A stretch of 64,000 nt of DNA from Andrena cerasifolii. Lineage: Eukaryota > Arthropoda > Insecta > Hymenoptera > Andrenidae. Positions 22,989 to 34,362 of this stretch are shown here, one piece after another (position 1 is the first letter of the stretch; each line of letters opens with the position of its first letter). A program made the position numbers and the translations under genes. The notes beneath the pieces were generated by a model. That model had not been told where the DNA came from. It was given only the letters and a program-made list of their open reading frames with translations, and ran no database searches. The stretch lies in the NCBI RefSeq assembly GCF_050908995.1, contig NC_135121.1, positions 558,001-622,000 of the forward strand, read 5' to 3'.

Positions 22989-24075
22989 ATACATTTTGCG
23001 ACTTTGCTAGAGTTATCTGAATTTTATGTTTCACGTCTCATAATGATCTCTTAATATTTACTCAAGTTGTCACAAGTTATGTTTAAAGAAATAATGATTT
23101 TGGACGATGAAAATTTTTTTCTTCATAATTTTTAGCTCCAATACTAATGATTGGATAAACAAACTGTAAACAAGAAAAATATGTGTCCTGACCAGGTTTA
23201 TAACGCAGTATTTTTTAAATTACAGTTGAACAACATTTGATTTTTCAATGCTGTCTTAGCGTTTGGACAATAACCCTGCTGCAACAGCCTGTTAGAACCG
23301 AACTGAATTTTGAACTGGATCTATATGGTTCAATGTGGCTCTATCTGGATTATCCAACCCAGTTTTGTGACAATTAAAAAAAGAATCCGGTTCAATGCGG
23401 ATATTTGGATCGACGGATAAAACAGAATCTGCAGGTCCAAAATATGTCGGTTTCTATCAGGGATTGCCACTTATACAAAACCGGAAGGTTGATATCTGGA
23501 ACTGCAGACCAAAAACCTTACAGTTTCAATCTGGGTATCCAGAAACTCTGTCGAGTCCGTCGCAATCCGGATTGGCAGACCAAACAATTCACGGGATGCA
23601 CATGGATTTCACAGAGACACAATTGGTTCGGTTTCCATTGGATTTGCGGATAGAAAACTAAAATGGTTCCATCTGGTTTTGCGAAACACGTCTTGAAATA
23701 AATTGATTTAGTTCAATCTGGAATGACCAATAGAAAATACAATAGTTTCTATCTAGTAATGCCACAAACTCTGTTGAATCCGTTGGAATCCGGATTGACA
23801 GATCAAACAATTCACAGAATGCATCTGGGTTTTACAGATAAATAATTTGGTTTGGTTTCCATTGGATTTGCGAATAGAAAATTAATGCGGTTTTATCTGG
23901 TTGCCCGAATGTAATACTCCACATATTTTTCAAGCTTTATTTATTATATGACTTTGGTTATGTTATCTATGTAATTTACGTGTAATTTACACGTAACGTA
24001 AATTACGTGGTTTTCTAGTGATTTACCCATCACTGCAGGACAGGAATAAATGGGCCGATACGTACATATGGGTGA
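22989..24075. repeat. Host repeat continuation and a degenerate tandem duplication
   Basis: 22993-23270 is the right half of the repeat split by the provirus (compare 55400-55690). 23290-23920 is a degenerate repeat built of GGTTCAATCTGG/GGATTTGCGGATAG-like words. A ~150-bp block at about 23545-23690 recurs at 23765-23915. No gene is supported; the two overlapping open frames near 23395-23661 follow the repeat. Confidence 0.6.
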
Positions 24076-24152
24076 TATCGATACTTCGTCTCCGATATAT
24101 CAGTTGTATCGATACTTGGACTGTCAATACGTATCGATACGAAATATCGATA
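24076..24152. promoter_or_regulatory. Cluster of four TATCGATA (DRE/BEAF-like) sites
   Basis: TATCGATA occurs at 24076-24083, 24107-24114, 24132-24139 and 24145-24152. In Drosophila this word is the DREF-binding site and overlaps CGATA motifs bound by BEAF-32. No gene start is obvious nearby, so it may be a decayed promoter, an insulator-like cluster or part of a repeat. Confidence 0.4.
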
Positions 24153-24554
24153 CATGCGGGGATGTATCGCCATCGCTACCACCACTCTTGTAGGTGTTTC
24201 CCCACGCAAAACAAGTGGTACAAAAAATGTTTCATCGCATGCCCGGATCCTGGATCGTTTGCTAGCGTTGTTCACTTTTTTGCGTTCGTTACTTCAGTAT
24301 AGATCGGTATAAGTTTGTGCGCGTCATGTTCGCATATGTGAAATTAAGGCAGTGCGGAAAATGTATTATCGTTAATGAGAAACAAATCCGGCACTTTGAT
24401 TGAAAGAACATAAATTTTCAAAAGTTTTATAAAGTTAAATTGCGAAACGAATTTAAGGACGCGTCCATTATTTATTGTAGAGATAAGTTTTGCATTACAT
24501 TCATTTTATAATTTGAGTCTTTTAGTGTATAATTTATAAATAAACAAGTATGTT

Positions 24555-24602
<48 letters not shown>

Positions 24603-24980
24603 TTTGTATTACATTATAAATTGTTGCATCGCCTATCTGAATGGGAACCACTGCCATGCTGGACGCATTGTCGGGCGCCAGCGCGTAGTCATACAGGGTT
24701 ATCTATACAGATTGCAACCTACACGCGAGCAAACAGGTAAATTTGGCAACACCACCTCACGGTCGCATTCCACTACAACCATGCGCCGATACTTCCGCCA
24801 TCTATGAGCCAATGATGAAAGTATAGCGTCTTTTAGGTGTCAGTAGAGAGCGCAGGGTGCTTTTGGCTTTCGCCGGAGAATATTAAATTTGACGTAGCAG
24901 ACGGGTAAGAAAACGGTAGCCATTTTAAGAGTGCGACCGCGCCGATCCCGTTATCTACGTATGCAATGGTCCAGCAACGG
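24153..24980. other. Unassigned; contains a (TA)n microsatellite
   Basis: No gene supported. A (TA)n run of about 45 bp lies at 24555-24600. Confidence 0.5.
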
Positions 24981-24990
24981 TATTAGACCA

Positions 24991-25217
24991 GATGCTTGGG
25001 CAAAATGTAATCTAATTACAACTTACAAATTACGATTAAACTGTAATTGTGTAGTTGATTACACATTATTTTCTGTAATCGTTAATGCAGGTGGTTGACC
25101 AAAATTTTATCAACTACCTAAATTAACGATTACAGAAAATAATGTGTAATCAACTACACAATTACAGTTTACTCGTAATTTGTAAGTTGTAATTAGATTA
25201 CATTTTGCCCAACTCTG
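24991..25217. mobile_element. 227-bp palindromic MITE with 10-bp TSD
   Basis: Arms TTGGGCAAAATGTAATCTAA...and its inverse are nearly perfect over about 95 bp each. The direct repeat TATTAGACCA at 24981-24990 and 25218-25227 is a clean 10-bp TSD, typical of Mutator-like transposition. Confidence 0.85.
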
Positions 25218-25227
25218 TATTAGACCA

Positions 25228-25870
25228 CGCTGACGCGTTAGTAGCCCGGGTTGAAGAATTTGCGGCTGTTTTCGCATAACTTCTGAACTACAAAAGATAT
25301 CAGAATGCAATTTGCGCCATAAAATGGGGTCAAATTATCCCCTTCTAATGGTGGAAAATGTACCAAATTTTACGTTTACTTAATTTTTCTTTTTTCAACC
25401 TTTGAACCATAATTGTTGCAAAAAGCTTTTGCAAACTGTTTATTTAAATACTTTATATAATGCTCTTTTTAAAATTCATGGGGCCGATAAACAATAGGCC
25501 AGTTGTCCCTGTATCATTAAATTTTTATTCAATTATACAATTATTTCTGCAGCCTCAGAATCTGGTTTCCTTTTTCGTGATTTTATCTTCAATGTAGTGC
25601 ATGCACCACAGATCGGAAGTAAGGGGTAACTAATGGGATGTGTCGCTGTTTCTAGCAGCCTTTGAATTTTTTCTGCAATTTTTATAATTTGATACGTAAT
25701 ATTATTAATTGAGGAAGTGAGAACAAACAACGGACTAACCCACATTCTTTTCGAAATTGAGATAGTAGCAATAACGTATTCCAACTTGGAACCAATTCTT
25801 CAGCCCGATGTGCGCCACTATGGGGTGACTTACGTTAATGTCATCTTTTGAAACGATACGTCACTATTGT
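25228..25870. other. Unassigned AT-rich stretch
   Basis: No coding or repeat structure could be supported. Confidence 0.4.
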
Positions 25871-25879
25871 GGCTTTCAC

Positions 25880-26330
25880 ACGCAGGTGGCGAAAACTCAA
25901 GTTAACCCTGACGTAGCTAAAATTTTTGAAATTGAGACATGTTAGATTTTCCTCCACCTTATAGTTCCATTCGTGTCCTATCGTCGTTGTCCATCCTAAT
26001 TTGCCAACCAGTCTTACCTGTGCTATGATTCTTTTGATTGGTAGCGGTATGTTTAAAGTCAGGTATTTGGTTGCTTCTACTGAGGCCATGTCCTCGATGT
26101 TTTTATATATTTCACTGTATGTGGAATTACTTGATCTATTCTTATCTTCTTCCCATAGTTTTTTGCCTATTCTTTCTAGTATGATTTGCTGTATTAAAGC
26201 GCTTTCAGTTTCTACACTTGTTGGTCGGTAGTCATTAAGAAATTATATGCCATTTAGAGGTATTTTCTCTTTACTTTTTCTACTTGAAAATACGTCCATT
26301 TTTTTTAATGGCTTGATTCAGATTATTAGT
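25880..26330 (-). pseudogene. Non-LTR retrotransposon ORF2 C-terminal remnant
   Basis: Minus-strand translation contains NIPLPIKRIIAQVRLVG and, upstream, a stretch ending SNSTYSEIYKNIEDM. This resembles the region between RT and the terminal cysteine knuckle of Jockey/I-type ORF2. No RT core is present and the frame is short. Family call is tentative. Confidence 0.35.
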
Positions 26331-26559
26331 TTTCTTTTGGATCAGAGTTGATTCTTCGTGACATACTTCGGATTTCGTCTCTATTAATAATTGAGGTTTT
26401 CTTCACTGATAACGTAGTAGATATCGACGGAATTAATGAACGCATATAGGCGCTACATTGGTATACATAATTTATCGAATTACCGGTAAAAATTTGACGA
26501 ATTAACGGTAAAAATTGGAGAGTGTATCTAGGTAAATCGGTTTACCGTTATTGCGATCC

Positions 26560-26800
26560 CTACTGCTGGTAACTTACCAAATACACTAAACTTTTACGTT
26601 GGGACCAATCGGTGGAATTTGCTGACAAATTTGAATATATATCAATCTTGCGAGGCACCACATTCATTTTTTGTATCCAAAGAGGAAAGTGCTTTGCTAA
26701 TTTCAGGACAGAAAAAAAGCGCATTGTAACTATCTGTCTCTGGTGTAACAGAGAAACAGATGCATACTTCTCCCTCTGCAGTAATGGGGTCGCTGCCGGT
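26560..26800 (-). pseudogene. Small MULE transposase fragment
   Basis: Minus-strand translation gives DSYNALFFCPEI in one frame and KLAKHFPLWIQKMN in the next. Together these parallel DRYNAFYCPEVV...KLAKHFPLWTQVM encoded at 49709-49809. One frameshift separates the two. After this the similarity ends, before LVYLV followed by GTAAG. Confidence 0.4.
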
Positions 26801-27146
26801 CGCTGCGACCTGTCGTGCGACATTTACACGTGAGTCAATTTTTGCGGCAGTGCAAGATGACAATACTGCCGCAAAAAATTGAGACACGTGTGAATCTCTC
26901 TATACACATATGTACCGCTGCGAGATCGCAACGACGCCGCACCGCTCGTCTGAATTGACCCTTAAGGACTTTTCGTCAGCGACGACAAAGTAGGGGTGTT
27001 CGATTCCGATTCGATTCTTCAGAAAGTCGATTCTTTTGGGTAAAAGATCGATCTTTTGAATCGATTCTTTGGTATCCGATTTTCCCCAGAATCGATTCTT
27101 TGATGTAAGAATCGACAATCGATTTTTTGCCGCCTGGGGGAATTAA

Positions 27147-30019
27147 GGGGGCCGTCTCCGCGGGCCTTTGAATGTGTGAGTACGCTCACACAAGCTAGGA
27201 AAAGCGTGCACGTATACGCGTGTAGTAAGCAAATCGTAAATTACAACTTTCGTCCTGGAATCGGCCCGAAGGAAGTTTTTGCGGGTACAGTTGCCTTCAG
27301 TAGACATCTGTGCAGGGTGGTCTGGTGCGTTTGAAAGCTAATAAGCACCCCACTTTGAAATAATAATGAATTTATGACTCGAAAACTGTCCGAATGAAGC
27401 TTCAAGGCTTCTCCGTTGGTGGCGCTAATGGTGCACTGCAGCCATGTAGCACCAGCGTGACGTGTCGGCAGGGCCGACGCGAGGTTAGCTGGCGCCCTTG
27501 TGCAAAAAAATTTTTGTTGTCCCCAATTTTTTGCACTTGTTTTCTATTTAATATGTTTAAAAGAATTACATTTATATTTAGTTTATGTGAGGTGTTAGAT
27601 TCCTTTATTATTAAGCGTACGATCTAGTTTTTTTAGCGTACCATTCGGCTGGCGCCCTTGTGCGGCGCATGGTTCCGCCGGGCCTGCGTATACGCGATGT
27701 AGTAAGCAAACCGTAAATTACAACTTTCGTCCTGGAATCGGCACGGTGGACGTTTTTGCGGGTTTAGTTGCCTTCCGTAGACTTTCGTGCAGGGTGGTCT
27801 GGTCCGTTTGAACGCTAATAAGCACCGTACGTTGAAATAATAATGAATTTATGAATCGTGTACTCAGGATAGCCCGAAAAATGACAGAATGAAGCTTCAA
27901 GGTTTCTCCGTCACCGGCGTTGATGGTATATTCGTGCCTTGTACCATCAAAACCGGTGGAAGTCCAATCTAGCCGATAAATGTAGGAAAGACATAGTTGC
28001 CGAGACGTATCGAGAGTCGAATCGCGCTGTTGCCGCATTTCCCCTATCAATATTTTTCCATCGAGGAGGCTTGAATGAATCACGGCGAAGCAGTTGGAGA
28101 ACAGAGATGGGTAAAGATAATATCTGGATAAAGTCAAATAAAAGATACTACAGTATTGTCTCATGGAACGAGAGCGAGCAAGAGGCACTGAAAGCGAGCG
28201 AGGGTGGTGCGAGATAGACGACGAGATATTGTTTGTCTCGCTCCGTCTTTCGGACGCCTGACACTCCGTCCTCTCCGTGCGCGATCGTCGCGCAGGCAAA
28301 GCGTTCCATCTCGCTCCCCCTATCAGCTAAAAAGAAGCGAGAAACGAACACTGAGAATTAGGGCTCTGCTCGCGATACGAGCTCAACGCCGCGCCGGTCC
28401 CGACCAGCGAGGATTTGGGCTGTTCGGCGGCGCACAGTGGGGCATTTGGGGTCGAAACACGGCACTAAGTCCTTTTACAAAAATATCGCTAAACTGCAAA
28501 TTTTCTTTTACAGGTAGTTGATTGCAGGTATTGGATTGATTTATTGTAATGACTATAACTTGATTAGAAACAAAAAATATATAAAAAAATGTTCTGTTAA
28601 ACGATTTCGTCAAAAAGGCACTAACAACTAAAAAATACTTCTAGTGTTGTGCTACAATTTCGATGGTGTTTTTCAACTTTAAATAAAAACGTGGTTCAGG
28701 ATATTTCATAACAGAATATGAATCAATTTAGTATAGCCTCAAGTGTCGAAATGAATTTGTTGCGAGATATATTGCTCCACGATTTTATGTGAAAATACAC
28801 CATCGAAATTATAGTATAAGAAAATAAATATTTTTTAGTTTTTAATGCATTTTTCATAAAATCGTTTATTATAAATTGTTTAATATACTTTTTCTAGTTT
28901 TTAGTGTTTGTGGATTTACATTACTCTTATTGCTGTGTGTAGTTTAACAGTTTGCTTGAAGAATGGTTGATTTATTGTTATGGGTTATTATTTCTTGGTG
29001 ACTAGGTAATTTTTTCACCCACTCGGAGTTTTTTCATAATTTTGTATTGTCAACCAAACTACGCACCTCTGCAAAGTTTCGAGGGAATTGGATGGTTGGA
29101 AGTGGTTTAAAATTGAGTTTCCAGATTTGAATCAAACAAACAAACAAACAGAGGATCGTAGCTAAATAAAATCGTTTAATGGGACATTCCCAAATATCAG
29201 TATTGTTAGTACTGAACTCTGGTTTATATTGATAAATTTTTACAACCGTGGAATAACAATTCCGAAGAAAACCATGTACAAAACTATTATTGAAACAGAC
29301 AATTCTTGTTGATATAAAAGATAATTTGATGTATAGTTAGATGAAAAAAAAGCGGCATATGTTTTTAGAAGAATTACAGCATTCATAAATTTCATTACGA
29401 TCGGCGTGTTACACTTCGGTGATGTACCTTATTCAAATTGTATGCTTTGAATTTGCACATTGATTATACAAAGTATTGCATCGTTCTATGTATAAATAAA
29501 TACTAAATTAGTATTGTTTCATTGACATGTTTCCTAACTTCACTACTCAACCTCTCTATCTTTCAATAGTGCTATCCTCCTTTACGTTCAGCAAGGCTCT
29601 GATGCTAGACGCAGGAATTGGCGGGCTCCAGCTACAGCTGATGCACGAGGAAACACCTACAGCGGTGGTTATGTGTGCGTGACTGACGCACCGCAGTTCC
29701 CCACACATAACCACCGCTCCTGTCGATGTTCCCCCCTCCATCAGCGGTACATGGAGCCCGGCGATCGCTGCCTAGACGCAGCTCTCGTGCCGTATTCCTC
29801 CAAGCTTCTCAATAGAAGGAGCTGTGGCAACAGCGCGGCAGAGACGGAGACAACAGAACATGCGGCAACTATGCTGTCAAAAATTCGTCTACGTAGAGTA
29901 TCGGTAGATGTCACCATTGTACAACTTCTTTTTACCGACCGCAGTAGTTTCATTAGGGTCCGTCTGTTTACAAGGGCGCTTCGATCGATTCGGACCATAA
30001 CAAAAAGGAGACGGCCCCC
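27147..30019 (+). mobile_element. TTAA-flanked element, copy B
   Basis: 2,873 bp, flanked by TTAA (27143-27146, 30020-30023), same orientation and same internal duplication as copy A, with only scattered differences. Inserted inside the hAT element, so it is younger than that insertion. No transposase. Confidence 0.85.
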
Positions 30020-30216
30020 TTAATTGCCACTAGTGAAAGGACCAATCAAACTGCTGTTTGCGTAGATTTTCCTGGTCTTATACGTTTCCTGCAATTTATA
30101 CACGATTCTCGCCAAATTTATACAGGATTCGCGCCAAATTTATAAACGATTCTTATGTTCTGGATGGTTCTGGATGGTTCTGGATCTATCTTTACCATTC
30201 TTCCTTCTTCCTTCCT

Positions 30217-30300
30217 TGTGTATTTTCCAAGGCCGGAAATATTTTAACTGATCACAGAAATATTTTATCACCTGAACATTTACAGCAATTATTGTTTTGA
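30217..30300 (+). pseudogene. hAT transposase C-terminal dimerisation motif remnant
   Basis: Translation gives FSKAGNILTDHRNILSPEHL followed by QQLLF and a stop. This is the conserved C-terminal dimerisation motif of hAT transposases (FS.AG.I...RR..L.P....L.F). The rest of the transposase is missing. Confidence 0.75.
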
Positions 30301-30649
30301 AATTCCTTATCAATGAAAGAATGGCAATTACATGATGAATAAAATATTTAAAATGAATAGCAAAATATTTATTCTATTCAATACAATGCCCTTCAACAAC
30401 TATCCCAAATTGTTCCTTGTAAAAGTATTTTTTATATCGATTCTTTCAAAATTATTCAAATCCGACTTCTATGTATATGTACTAATTTTGGAGAAAAAAA
30501 ACTTTTATGGCGATTCTTTTCATGTCGATTCTTCCAGAATCGATTCTTTGCTTCAGATTTTTTAGAAGGATCGATTCTTCTAATTCGATTTTGAATCGAT
30601 TCAAGAATCGATTCTTTGACGTGAATCGAACACCCCTACGACAAAGGGA

Positions 30650-30905
30650 CTTTCCTGACTGAGAAAAGTCTGTCCCAGGGTTGCCACTTGCCAGAAATGT
30701 CCCTGACACACAAGATTGTCATTGGTTCGCGTGATGACGACGGGACGTCAAACCAATCGGCGCTAAGCTAGGTTTTGGCTTTGAACCAATCGACGCCAAG
30801 TGACATTGTGTGCATCAGAGACATTTCGGGCATCCCTGGACTGCCTGGAGAGTTCTTCACTGTCCATCGAGACGTTGAAGAGGCGATTACGAGGCTGAAG
30901 ACAGT
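30650..30905. repeat. Short foldback block upstream of the RG-rich gene
   Basis: GAAATGTCCCTGACACACAA at about 30696 is mirrored by TTGTGTGCATCAGAGACATTTC ending near 30833, giving a MITE-like inverted repeat of about 140 bp. No TSD identified. Confidence 0.5.
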
Positions 30906-30911
30906 AAGATA

Positions 30912-32505
30912 ATGGACAAAATGCAAAATGTAAGTATTAAAATAGATTTTTCAAATGGGCCATTTTCGTCGGGACGACATAACGATGTGCGTTACGAAGA
31001 ACAGCATGTCTGTCTTCGTTGTGTAGGGCGATAAATTAAACTATTATTGTAAGATTATTACTGTTCGACAAAATTTAACTTTTTTCGGGCTTGTAACATT
31101 CAGTAACCGTTTCGTCGCTCCACGCGTTGCGACAGACATTTTTCCTCCGGAAACCATCGAAAGATGTAGTACAACACCTCCCGTTTTCAATACAGAAACG
31201 AAAGAGTTTGGCAACACGTGCGCCGTCGAAAGTGGTCGCTCAGCGTCACAGAATCGCGTAACGTGCATACATTGTAACCTTTTTCAAAGTCCTGCTCGCC
31301 CGTCGCGTCGGCGTCCCGTCGTGATAGATTCTACCATATAATCCAAAAACGTGCTAATATTCGTTAGAAACGATGCAATGTGCTTCTTTACGTGGCAAAC
31401 TGAAACGTGTTGTTTTTCGTAACGCGCGTCGTTATGTCGTCCCGATGAAAATGGCCCACGTAAAAAATTTGTTGGCACAATGTAAAGCCAACTTCGTTAA
31501 TAAAAACAAATATTTAAAACAGTGGTAATTGTGCATAAAAGGTGCATAATTGTGCATAATTTAAGATAACAAATTTATAAATTTCCCAAAAGTTAACCAT
31601 CTATCCCCAACTTACTACCGATCACATTTTTTGCAAATATCTCGAAAACTAAAGCCGAACTCAATTTTTATGCACAATTGCCAAAGATTTTAAATTAACG
31701 ATTTTATATAACTTGATCAAAAATGCACTGAAAACTAAACAATAATTATTTTCTTGTACCACAATTATGACGGTGATATGTCAGTTTAAATAAAATCGTG
31801 GAGCAGGATATTTCATCGCTTTTCATCGTTCATTTCGATTCTTGATTGTGTAATAAATCGATTCATATCCTGTTATGCAATATCCTGCCCCACGGTTTTA
31901 TTTAAAGTGACATATTACCATCGTAATTGAAGTACAAGAAAATAAGTATTTTTTTAGTTTTAAAGCAAATCCTTTAACTTGAAATTTTGCTTATATATGT
32001 TTTCCTTCAGTTTCAGATGGAAGTCGCGCTAATGACTGTTAATGCCGCCCCCGAGGCGAACCACCCAAATGTGGCGGAGGCGGTGGTGGCGGAGGCGGTT
32101 GTGGCGGAGGCGGAGGCGGCCGAGGTAGTGCGGGAAAAGGCGGAAGGGAGGGGTGCAGCCCCCCCCCGCCCCCCACCTCCACGTGACGAGGGAGTGTATA
32201 CACAATTGAAAGAAGTAAGTATGCGGAATGTGGTTCTATGGCTTACTTTCTACTAAAATACTTTGTGCGAAATGTTGGAATTGTCAGAATGTTATTCCGT
32301 TTTAAGAAATGTCTTAATTTTTATTTTACTGTTTCAGTTACAAAAAGCGATTAAACGCTTGACCTATAGCCGGGGCCGGGGCCGCGGCCGCGTATACAAG
32401 AAGTACGGAGGCTGGGGGAGAGGAGGGCAGGGCAGAGGCCGGGGAGGCGGCAGAAGTAGCAGGCGCGGTGGTGGGGAGTTTAAAAATATAAATATTTATT
32501 TATGA
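30912..32505 (+). CDS. Candidate three-exon RG-rich small protein gene 1
   Basis: Exon 1 is 30912-30929 (MDKMQN, then GTAAGT). Exon 2 is 32011-32214 (after TTTTCCTTCAG; alternative acceptor TTTCAG puts the start at 32017, same phase), ending before GTAAGT. Exon 3 is 32338-32505 (after TTTACTGTTTCAG), ending TGA with AATAAA overlapping the stop region (about 32504-32509). All junctions are phase 0. The ~129-aa product has an Ala/Glu-rich middle, a short basic helix (QKAIKRLTYS) and an Arg-Gly tail with RGRGRGR and GRGGGR runs, as in RGG-box nucleic-acid-binding proteins. Exon 1 and exon 3 parallel gene 2. The first intron contains foldback MITEs. Function unknown. Confidence 0.5.
30957..31457. 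mobile_element. Foldback MITE in intron 1 of RG-rich gene 1
   Basis: GGGCCATTTTCGTCGGGACG at the left is mirrored by CGTCCCGATGAAAATGGCCC at the right, with about 55 bp of inverted similarity. No coding and no clear TSD. Confidence 0.65.
31705..31975. mobile_element. Foldback MITE family member (TACAATTTCGATGGTG type)
   Basis: Two inverted arms of about 110 bp carry GTACCACAATTATGACGGTG and CACCATCG-like ends around a GTGGAGCAGGATATTTCAT core. Relatives lie inside copies A (16238-16520), B (28600-28885) and C (33990-34290). Confidence 0.65.
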
Positions 32506-32873
32506 ATAAAGAAAATTTTTAAATTTTATAATAAATTTAATTGTTTCATTTCAATTGGATACAGGGTAATCCTGGAGCGACTCGACTCAAAGAGGTGCCA
32601 CCTGGCACCCCCTGCCAACGACAACCCCCCGCAGTGCATCACCGAATTTGATGCCTTTTGGCCTTCGAAGAGGTTGAAGTACCTATTAAGAAGTGAGAAA
32701 TGGCCACGACGCCAATCGATTCCTTATGTTTCGCCGATGAAACTAATACTAAGGACGACGTAATTCGGAACTTAATGAAGGATATTAGATGAAAACTTAA
32801 TTTATATAATTTCACGCTAGCTTCGTTAAAAATAATCCAATTTACATGAAAGGGTCTAGCCGGATAAGCTTAA

Positions 32874-34362
32874 GGGGGCCGTCTCCTTTTTGTTATGGTC
32901 CGAATCGATCGAAGCGCCCTTGTAAACAGACGGACCCTAATGAAACTACTGCGGTCGGTAAAGAGAAGTTGTACAATGGTGACATCTACCGATACTCTAC
33001 GTAGACGAATTTTTGACAGCATAGTTGCCGCATGTTCTGTTGTCTCCGTCTCTGCCGCGCTGTTGCCACAGCTCCTTCTATTGAGAAGCTTGGAGGAATA
33101 CGGCACGAGAGCTGCGTCTAGGCAGCGATCGCCGGGCTCCATGTACCGCTGATGGAGGGGGGAACATCGACAGGAGCGGTGGTTATGTGTGGGGAACTGC
33201 GGTGCGTCAGTCACGCACACATAACCACCGCTGTAGGTGTTTCCTCGTGCATCAGCTGTAGCTGGAGCCCGCCAATTCCTGCGTCTAGCATCAGAGCCTC
33301 GCTGAACGTAAAGGAGGATAGCACTATTGAAAGATAGAGAGGTTGAGTAGTGAAGTTAGGAAACATGTCAATGAAACAATACTAATTTAGTATTTATTTA
33401 TACATAGAACGATGCAATACTATGTACAATCAATGTGCAAATTCAAAGCATACAATTTGAATAAGGTACATCACCGAAGTGTAACATGCCGATCGTAATG
33501 AAATTTATGAATGCTGTAATTCTTCTAAAAACATATGCCGCTTTTTTTTCATCTAACTATACATCAAATTATCTTTTATATCAACAAGAATTGTCTGTTT
33601 CAATAATAGTTTTGTACATGGTTTTCTTCGGAATTGTTATTCCACGGTTGTAAAAATTTATCAATATAAACCAGAGTTCAGTACTAACAATACTGATATT
33701 TGGGAATGTCCCATTAAACGATATTATTTAGCTACGATCCTCTGTTTGTTTGTTTGTTTGATTCAAATCTGGAAACTCAATTTTAAACCACTTCCAACCA
33801 TCCAATTCCCTCGAAACTTTGCAGAGGTGCGTAGTTTGGTTGACAATACAAAATTATGAAAAAACTCCGAGTGGGTGAAAAAATTACCTAGTCACCAAGA
33901 AATAATAACCCATAACAATAAATCAACCATTCTTCAAGCAAACTGTTAAACTGCATACAGCAATAAGAGTAATGTAAATCCACAAACACTAAAAACTAGA
34001 AAAAGTATATTAAAAAATTTATAATAAACGATTTTATGAAAAATGCATTAAAAAGTAAAAAATAATTATTTTCTTATACTACAATTTCGATGGTGTATTT
34101 GCACATAAAATCGTGGAGCAGGATATCTCGCAACAAATTCATTTCGACACTTGAGGCTATACTAAATTGATTCATATTCTGTTATGAAATATTCTGAACC
34201 ACGTTTTTATTTAAAGTTGAAAAACACCATCGAAATTGTAGCACAACACTAGAAGTATTTTTTAGTTGTTAGTGCCTTTTTGACAAAATCGTTTAACAGA
34301 ACATTTTTTTATATTTTTTTTGTTTCTAATCAAGTTATAGTCATTACAATAAATCAATCCAA
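32874..34362 (-). mobile_element. TTAA-flanked element, copy C, first part
   Basis: Starts after TTAA (32870-32873) with GGGGGCCGTCTCCTTTTTGT and follows copies A and B in reverse orientation, to the point corresponding to 16170 in copy A. The continuation is at 43006-43876; 8,643 bp of other DNA lies between. Confidence 0.85.

Larger units (their letters stand above)
26991..30638 (-). mobile_element. hAT element remnant, host of copy B
   Basis: Ends TAGGGGTGTTCGATTC...GAATCGAACACCCCTA are inverted and flanked by the 8-bp TSD CGACAAAG (26983-26990, 30639-30646), the hAT signature. Without copy B the element is about 770 bp. The subterminal regions (26998-27128 and 30520-30630) are packed with AATCGATT-type words. 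A hAT C-terminal coding remnant at 30217-30300 reads on the plus strand; element strand is arbitrary. Confidence 0.85.
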
